Shown here: piece by piece, positions 9,307 to 18,300 of the stretch
Numbering within the stretch: position 1 is the first letter of the stretch
Layout: each line of letters begins with the position of its first letter
NCBI GenBank assembly: GCA_900617975.1
Contig: UZAE01000430.1
Location: 1 to 23,652, forward strand
Length of the DNA stretch: 23,652 nucleotides
Reading direction: 5' to 3'
Source: Rodentolepis nana
Taxonomy: Eukaryota; Platyhelminthes; Cestoda; Cyclophyllidea; Hymenolepididae
Made by a program: the position numbers and the translations under genes
The notes under the pieces: model-generated
What the model was told of the DNA's origin: nothing
The model's database searches: none
The model's input: only the letters and a program-made list of their open reading frames with translations

Positions 9307-12300
9307 CTTTGAAGAAAAAAATTGGCAACTTAAACTTTAAGTGACATATTCACTTCGATTTACATAAAATCAAAAGTTTACTCTATACTGCTTGAATAGC
9401 TTTTACTATGAGTCAAGTCGACCCGAAAATTCGGCTCAAAACCCAATACTCCCTTGTATTCTCAAGGACTGTATGATTAAACGACCCGATTCGATTTAAC
9501 ACAGGGAGCTCGACGCACAACAACCATTACATTCGCTACATCTGTTTTCTACTGCATCTACCAGCAACTTCAGACGAATCTACCTCCACCGGTGTTTATT
9601 CTCTTAAAAAAACAAACCTACAAGATGAAAAATCCTTTAATTTGTTGTACTTATTGTTAAAACTGATAAGATAGAAATTATAGTTTGGAGAAGGACTAAG
9701 GAATAAATAATATACTCAGCTTCTAAAAAGGAATCAATAATTGTTGACAGTAAAGCACACAAAGACATTCAAATTCAAAAATTCCTCTCAGAAAAGATGA
9801 ATTTCTCCCCCACTGTAACCCAATCAAACGGTATACATTCCGAATGAATCCACATCAGACTATATTACTCAAATAAAAATCGTCTGACCAGAGTATTGTG
9901 AATCTTTTAATAATATTATTGAAAACACGCCCCCAAATAACGACTATTTGCGGATTTTTAAGAAATAAAAGTGGTGCACTGGGGGAACATAAAGAACACG
10001 AAATGTAATAGGAATTGACCAACTTATCACTATGTTCCACCTTGATAAGGACATGCCCTCAATAATAAAATCAGTACACCCACCTCTAAAGTTAGGGTTC
10101 TCACATCGGTCCACGCTCTGCCAGTGTATACTCTCAGCTGGTGTGTGCAGATCCATTTCATTACGTAGACTGCGAGGTTACTTATTTACTTAACACCAGT
10201 TGAACACGGAGGAGTTAAACATACCAACCAACCGACCAACCAATAGCTCTATAATCTTGGAATCGGAATTGGCTTCACTAACGAAATGCAAAATCTACAC
10301 ACAGTTAAGTGAATGCTTTCTTCTACTATCAAAATAAAATGAATTTGTTCTGAAGTATGCCAAAACACAATCACCCAACTCCATTTGCTTTGTGGAAGGG
10401 TGAATAAAGAAAGGCGTGATACTTGCGCATAGTGGAAGGACGGTGTTTGCCGGGAGAGAAATATATCCCTAATCAAAACTGTGGGCAATTTCATATCGGT
10501 TAAAACTTTGTGACCGTAGGAGAATAATTGGTTCTTATTGCGTATTGCTATATTTAGAACATATAAATACTAATATTAATACTATTCATCGGGAACACCA
10601 CAGAATTACAAAATACAATATAGGTAAAAGAGCACTCCCATATACACAACGGATCAATAATTTAAAATTTGACTATTGCAAAGTAGAAAAACTCACCGAC
10701 AAGTGAGCAGATAAAGTTCCATGGCACTTTTCTTTTCCAACAAGCATCGTAGAAGGCGAGAAATACACAAAGCAATCCTAAAGAAATGAAACAAGTTTTT
10801 GAGGAGTTAATAGCAATGAGAATATTTATGCCAGCCAATGTCTGCGCGCAGGCAAACTAACAAAATTGGAAAAGGCAAATCGAAAATCAAACAAGGATTA
10901 GAGTTTAATAGAAAATAAAACAAAGCATATGATAAGAAGAATGCCACTTAATAAATAATTAAGCAAATGCAAGTTATTTTTAGTTAGAGTCATTTTGATG
11001 AGAGCGAAACTCATTACTTAAGCAAAAAGAAAAGAACTACCAATACGCCAAAAACCCTGAGGTACAAGGAAAGCGCCTTATGACTGCTGAATAAATTTAT
11101 CATAATTTATGTGCTTCCGATTTCTACGAATGGTAATTAAAGTTAGTGTATCTAAAAGCTGACCCAGACAATCTCTAAATTACACCGATGGAATCCTTTT
11201 AGCTTTCCAGTAAACTCATATGTTGATGCATAAATCTAAGTTGTTCCAACTGTCAGATGAGGACTACGTTTTTACTCGCTCGGAGATGTCTCCCATTTAG
11301 ACTTCAAATTCTTAACCCCCTCCCCCCTCAGTCCTTCACTCATCTCCTCCTCTAGTCTAGCTCAATTCCATGACATTAAATTCAGGAATGGACTATAGGA
11401 AGCTAACTAGTCCCGTGACGACAAAGCCTTCAAGTCTAACTTGGTCAGATTCCTGGAGGTATTTAGTATTACTTTAAACATTTAATAGCCTTGAACGATT
11501 GTATCAGGTAGACATTTCATATACAGCTTTATTTATTTCAAGTAACGTATGCGCTCACATTCCTGCCAATTTTAAATATTATATGAATGCACTAGCAATG
11601 TGATAGAAAATAGCGACTTTGTCGAAAATGATGACTATGAGCTATCCCTTGTTACTTGAGTTGGTTTTCTACAGATTTATTAACACTCATTTATCGTACG
11701 ACTAGTAGGCTTCCGTTCACAGAATACAATACAATAAGCTATGATGGAATAATTAAGTAACGTGCATCAGTGATACATCCGATTCTAAAATAAAACCTAC
11801 CAGGAATAACAACGTCACCAAAGCCGAGCATCATAGAATCTCGATCAATGTGACACGCGAACGAAAAATCTCGAAATGCACTCCAATAGACCTTGAAGGC
11901 GAGAGGCATGAGTTCACCCGATGATCCTGCAGACCCTGACGCAACAGATTCCATGATGCTAGTTCCAGGATCGGCAATTCCACGACGAGATCGAGAGAGC
12001 GCCTCATTTTGGGTAGTGGAAGGCAACACAGGGGAGCCCGCTTCACTAGGCGGCTGATGTCCAATTGAACCGAATATTGAAGCAGTTGACGAATTAGACT
12101 AGAAGAAATAGCCAATAATAAGGGAATATTAAGCTGATATGTCAGAAAAGACTACAATGATTCTGATTCCCAAATGAAACAATAAATTTTCCTCTCCGAT
12201 CACAAGTCATTCGGGTCAATAAATCTTGATGTCTAGTCGATTCAGGCTGACTTTCCCTAATAACAGTTGGAACGTCATTGTTGACCGGCAATTTACAACA

Positions 12301-15300
12301 TCGCCATATATCGCTTCTGGAAGTAAAACGCACACTAATAGAGTCAATTTTAACAAGACTTTACACAAGGGTAGCATAGAACGAGCAAATGAACAAGGTT
12401 GATTTAACAATAATGATTTTCGAAGCAGAATGATATGATGAAAACGTCATCAGCTTGTAGCGCATTGAAATATTACCACTCGCCATTCCAATTTACCTAG
12501 TTGCGGCAAATTATAGTAAAAAAATTGAACCATAGGACCAATTCCTCAACCGGATTTTACGCATTGCATAATGAACATGACAAAAAACTTGACCCGTATT
12601 TAATTGCATTGCACAGCACCATTGATGATGAGTCAAGAACAAAGGGGTAGTGGTGAAGTTTGGAAAGCTTAAATGTAGTTTCCTCCGTTCAACACAAGTA
12701 GCTCACCCCCCCCCGTCCACAAAAACCCAATGGGTGAAATAAATTGATGATTTAATTGACCATATCCAAACTTCAGTAAAGTACCCACCAACACCCACAA
12801 AAGCACTCAGAAGTCATGTGGTATGGTAGCAGTAGCAGGAGCGGAGAGAAAGCATTTGTTCCGAGGCTAACACGGGATTAAAAGTGGGCTTGGAACACAC
12901 ACACATAATTCAATTTAATGCAAACAGCAGGGTAAGGCGGAATTATTCGAGCTCTAAAAGGCTCAAAAATTCATCTGCAAAACTCTCAATTGCATCCACT
13001 TTGCAATGACAAATCCAACCATGAGACTAAAGCAACCGCAGACATATTCTCTCCCAAGAAACCTGAATCATTAGGATAATATAACGTAAACTATATACTC
13101 CAGAAACAAAATAAAGTTACTTTCTTCTTACCTTGGCTTCATGATCTAATTTACATCGAAACATTTTGTTTCACACCGACTCAGATACCTTCAAATAGTT
13201 GAAATAAGAATAAGTAAGTAAATGACCACTGCAAACTAATCAACTTAAATAGGTTTCAGCAAACAACAAGACTGTCATTTCATTAATAATTATTCGCTCT
13301 ACAGGTCATAGCAATATATTCCCACAACTTCGGGAAAAAATAGTTTGGAGCGAAGGTGATTAAGAAGAAATGAATGATAATTGAGCTTAAATGGAAAGCT
13401 GTTCACTTACAGGAGAACCATACAAGTGTCATAATCTTTCAAAATTGATACCCTTTATTCTGACTCACATTAAGGCGCAGGTTTATATTAACGAATAAGA
13501 AAATGTCAGTCAAATATTTCCCCAATTGGTGATAAACGTCTCTTCCATTAGAAAGGGATAGAAATAAGATGGTTGCCAGTTTAATTCAATATCTGTTAGT
13601 TATGCATATAATTTGTTGAATTATCAAATGACTGCGAACAACTTCAATGGCCTTACAGCATTATTTAAGTACGCACTATGACAACAAAACTTTTTTATAG
13701 ATTCAGGCGAGTGTCATGTTGACATTAATAATTTAATGGAGACGAATTTTAAACCAACATAATTCTCTTTGAATTTGCAGAGGCAATACAATCATCCTAC
13801 ACAAAGAGTAACAATTCTAGCCCCAAATGCACATGTTCATATCACGTACCCACCTCCTCCCACACCTACCAACAGCACTTAGGTACATAACAGATACTTA
13901 AACGCATTTATGAGTAGATTTTTTTTAAAAATTTCACTGCATAAGCGTTCCGCATTCAGTGGATAATTTTCAAAGCCTATTATTCTTGTTATTTATAGAA
14001 ATATGAGAAAAGGTAATTTGGGGCAGTAAGAGTGCTTAAAGACGGCAGATGTAAAAAAGCAGTCATAATATGAGCTACTCAGGGATCTTTTCCTTATAAG
14101 ATTAAGTTTTCATCACACTACCACCCTTATTCAATTTATCATTTGCGATTTTACAACTTTAACTCCACCACTTTAATAAGCTTTAAGCTGGGGAAAGATT
14201 AGCCGATATATATTTTATCAAAGGAAATTAATGCTCGCGTCGGTTAATCACACTTAACAATACGCACAGATAAAAATAAATTCGCTCGACTCGTTAGCAG
14301 TAAGATGATGCAGAAAATCTTCCCACATCTTGCAAATGCAAAAAATGAGAGCCATATTCATAAATGACTTAAATAAGATTGATCAGTAATGTGGAATCGT
14401 TTTCTACCTGTCTAAGAGGATGTCATATCGACAAAGAAAATGTCATGTCGCAGTAAACTTACCCTAACAAAATAGGGTGATATAAAGACAAAGAAGACAT
14501 CGTAGCATACAAGGAGCAGGAAAACCAAGCACATCGTCTAAAAGAGAGAGTAAAAAAGATTACAGTTCAATTATCAATTGCACAATGTGGCATTAATGTA
14601 TACACACAAGAGGGAGCGAACCTTGAAAGACAAGTGAATAGACAATTCGCAGAGTATATGAATGATGAGGAAAACACCAATGATGTCTTGCATGATCCAA
14701 CCAATGCTGCAAAAGAGGATGATAAGGTAAAGGGGTTAAGTGAAAATGAATGCAGTTAAGGGTCTCTTAATTTACCACTTCTACTTAAACTATTAGACGA
14801 TTAAGGACTATTTTATCTAGTTTACCTCCTGATTTAGGCATACCTAAAAATCAGCTTGAAATTTCATGAAAGAAGCATAGAAGTGTAACCCCTTTGCCTC
14901 CTTATTTCTTTTACATGCCCTTTTTGCCTGCCTTAAAATTCGTATTATTTAGCCTGCGATGCCGAATGCGACAGTTGTAAATATCGCCGTCTTAACCGCA
15001 ACAACATAGCTCAAGAATGTACAACGTTTAAGAAAGAAAGCGAGTACAGAATAGCAATGAGAATAGGCATGGCGACAGACTAGAAAAATTATGCACCAAG
15101 TTGAAAGAAGTGGCTTTCGAGAGTTGGCAAAATCGATGAAAACATCAAAAACAAAATGTCATGGCAACGAATTAAGATGAACAAATAGCAAAGCAGACGA
15201 GCCTTCCCACCACTACCGTAGCCAATCGGGTGCAAGGACAAAGAATTCAGTCGTGTCTTTCACATTGAGCACAAAACAATACCGAAATCAATTTCAAAAC

Positions 15301-18300
15301 TATTAGCAAACGTCATGTGTCACAGCACTCATTTTAGAAATATGAGTAGCATGGACTACACTAGTGTAAAATTCGATTTCTCTAACGGCCAGATTTAATC
15401 GACGCAGTTAGTCATCGTACTCTTGACCTCAAGCTTTGTAAGCCCACATGGTAGCCACTGAGCCACAAGCCGTAGGCGCACTACAATAGCTACTTAAGCA
15501 ATCTTCCTTTAAGTCCTCCATCTTAGGAAAAGTCTCTTACTTAAACGTATCGTTAGTTTACTAAAGACTAGAGAGAGCGAGAGCGAACAAGAGGCCAGCA
15601 TATGAAGTGTAGGCAATGAGTGATTTAACAGGAACGAAATGACAGAGAACAGTGATGTGTAGCAGATGATATGTATATATAAGAAAAGGCAGAGAGAAAT
15701 GGACAACTTACGAGGGATCATTGCGGAATACACACCAAGTAATTGTGAAGGTGAGGAAGACGAAAAAGAGAACAAAACGCAGGACACTGATATTCCTTTT
15801 GCAAATTTTTAATGTATATTGTTTTCTGAAAGGGATGCAAGAGAAAATCGATCACTTTGAAAAGTCATCATGCGACTTGAGGAGAAAAACTGTTCTTGAG
15901 GAGCAAATAAAGCACCTTTCCACAGATAGTAAGTCGTTAAATTTAAAATTACCAAGCAGATGAATGGAAGTGTGAATACACCTGACTTTGGTAAATTGAG
16001 GGTATTCTGGAGCCGATTGGTCAATATTGACTCAATAACTTCTTAATTTGTAGACATCAAAGTTTTTCCCGGTTTTGCAAGACATCCGTTTTTATTTCAA
16101 TTTGAAGTGAACTGAATTAATCTCGTTTAAGTTAACCAAAAGCAACAAATTCAAGAAATTTTCTACTAAATCACTCATCCATTCGCGTTTGGTGCCTCTT
16201 AGCACTGGGCATATACACTAAAAGCTCCCACCTTATGAACCTGATATAAAAAAAACTTTCAAATTGATCGAAACCCTCCAAGATTTCTGCAGGAGAAATT
16301 TAGAAACTTGAAAGAGATTCCAAAATTATCTCATAATTGATTTTCAGCGTTCTTTATCACAGCACGACTTGTCAATTCTGTGAATAACGGATCAATCTCC
16401 GATAAAATATACTGAACCATTAATGAGCATTCCACAGTTTGAAAAAAAATACTCCAATGAGTCTTTGAAACATTATTTAATCTCGCCCATTTCATGCGAA
16501 TTAAGAACACTCGAAGCAAAATGAGTTTGAATAACTGGAAAAGCATCACCAAACCAAAGTTGACAATTAAAAGGAGCAAATAACCATATCTCCTCGGCAT
16601 TAATGAAGAAACATTTGAAGAAAACAACTTACAGAGCTGGCGCTTTCATGAAGATCAAAGTAGTGAAAACGAAGGACATTGCAGCAGCTCCAGCGTACAC
16701 GAACAGCGCAATAAAGAAGTACACTGTTGAAATTGAGAAAAAAAACGCAAACAGTAAGAACCGCAATACGATGATCGGATAAATGTAATATCGCCCAAAT
16801 GAGCACACAAGCGGTTAACCACCTAATCTATAAGCGATAACCAGAACAAGGTGAGAAGCAGAAATGCTACTTAACCTTGCGTGTGCATTACGGCAAATTA
16901 TATCCGCGGGGGGAGGAGAGGCAAAAATTTGATGAAATAGGAGGAAAACGTACCCATAACGTCGTAGAAAAAGTAGGAAAGCAGAAGCACGCAAACGGTG
17001 GCGAGAATGAATAGAACTGGAACAAAGGCTTTGTAGAAGGGGTTCACACGCGATCCTGAACGGTTCTTGTGTACCAAAATGAGCCTAGAATAAAAGTGCT
17101 AATAATAAACTAGACAGATATGCCAACTTCATAACATGGATGACGCTTTAAGAACAATGCGCTTCAATTAATAAACTTCATTGATTTCATAGAGCTAATA
17201 TTGCCCACTTCGATATAAATGTAAGACAAAATTCTGAGAAGTCCCTTTTAACTCGTTGCTATCGCGATTTCCTAACAACCTCTAGTGAGCACTATTTTAT
17301 GAAACTCGTATGAGATTCATTCCACTTAGTCCGAGAAGTATCAAATTTATTGGGTTGTTTATGGATTTGAGTGTTAATGGTCTCCTTCCTTTTCGTTTAT
17401 CATGGAAACACACACACATAATCAAACACACTTCCGCATCTACTTTCAATCGCCTTCATCTCTGTGCATGGGCTGTAAAGCCAAAGGAAACGTTTTATAT
17501 AGTTCCTTGTCTTATTGCATTGAGGTTATTCGGAAAGTTTGCCCAACTGCTCTACCCAATCTTCAGTAGAGAAAAGTACATATATAAAAGGTAATTATTT
17601 GAGGCGCTTAATTTTGGGAATATTTTCTCATTACTTTCATAAGAGTTTTTCATGACTGAGTGTTTCCGTAGCCTGGATAAATGCTTTTTTAGATAGCTTG
17701 ACAGCAAGGCGATTTCGACACACCCACGCAAGCTCCTTTGATCAAAAAATATTCCCTTTTTTCAATGCATCAGTTGCCATATTTTCAGTCTTCCTTTCAA
17801 AATATATTTCCACTGCTTCTGACTCAACACGTAGTTTGGATTTGCAATAAATTTCATACACACATTTCTATTTTTCAAAATGTTTAAAACGGTAACAGAT
17901 AATAATGGAAAAAGTTGAAAAAAAACAAACACGAGATAAACTGCCAAACAATCCACAAATCACATCAACAGACATACCGTTTGAGCTCCCTTAAAGTAAA
18001 CAAAAGAAAGCATATTTAGATGACAATAAATAAAGCATGAAGGAAGAGAGGTGTAGAGAGAAACCACACTTACAGATTCTGGTGATTTTTTATGGTAATC
18101 AACCCGGCAACGACAATACTTGTGATGCTGAGAATTTTGAGAATGGCGAAAGCCAAAATTGCATAGCCCTCACTAAATGAGGGAGGTACGCTGAAATCCA
18201 TCAGGAATCCGGTTAATGAATTCTTCTTTACAAGCTGAAAGGAGAAACTCGCAATTATAATCGATTATTCAATTCACAGGAAGTGAACTCTCTAATTGAC

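Noticed and set aside
9944..10494. Minus-strand open stretches in SPPL2 intron 12
   Set aside because: No reverse transcriptase or other motif; exon 12 joins exon 13 directly in phase.
12417..12453. Minus-strand CTGATGA followed by CGAAAA, hammerhead-like
   Set aside because: The bases between do not form a stem II, and no flanking stems pair.
16331..16627. 98-codon hydrophobic minus-strand open stretch in SPPL2 intron 7
   Set aside because: It begins in the donor region of exon 7, has no SPPL2 motif, and the exon 7 to exon 8 junction is complete without it.
17310..17594. 94-codon plus-strand open stretch
   Set aside because: No domain, no flanking splice or start signals, located in an SPPL2 intron; random opening in AT-rich DNA is enough.
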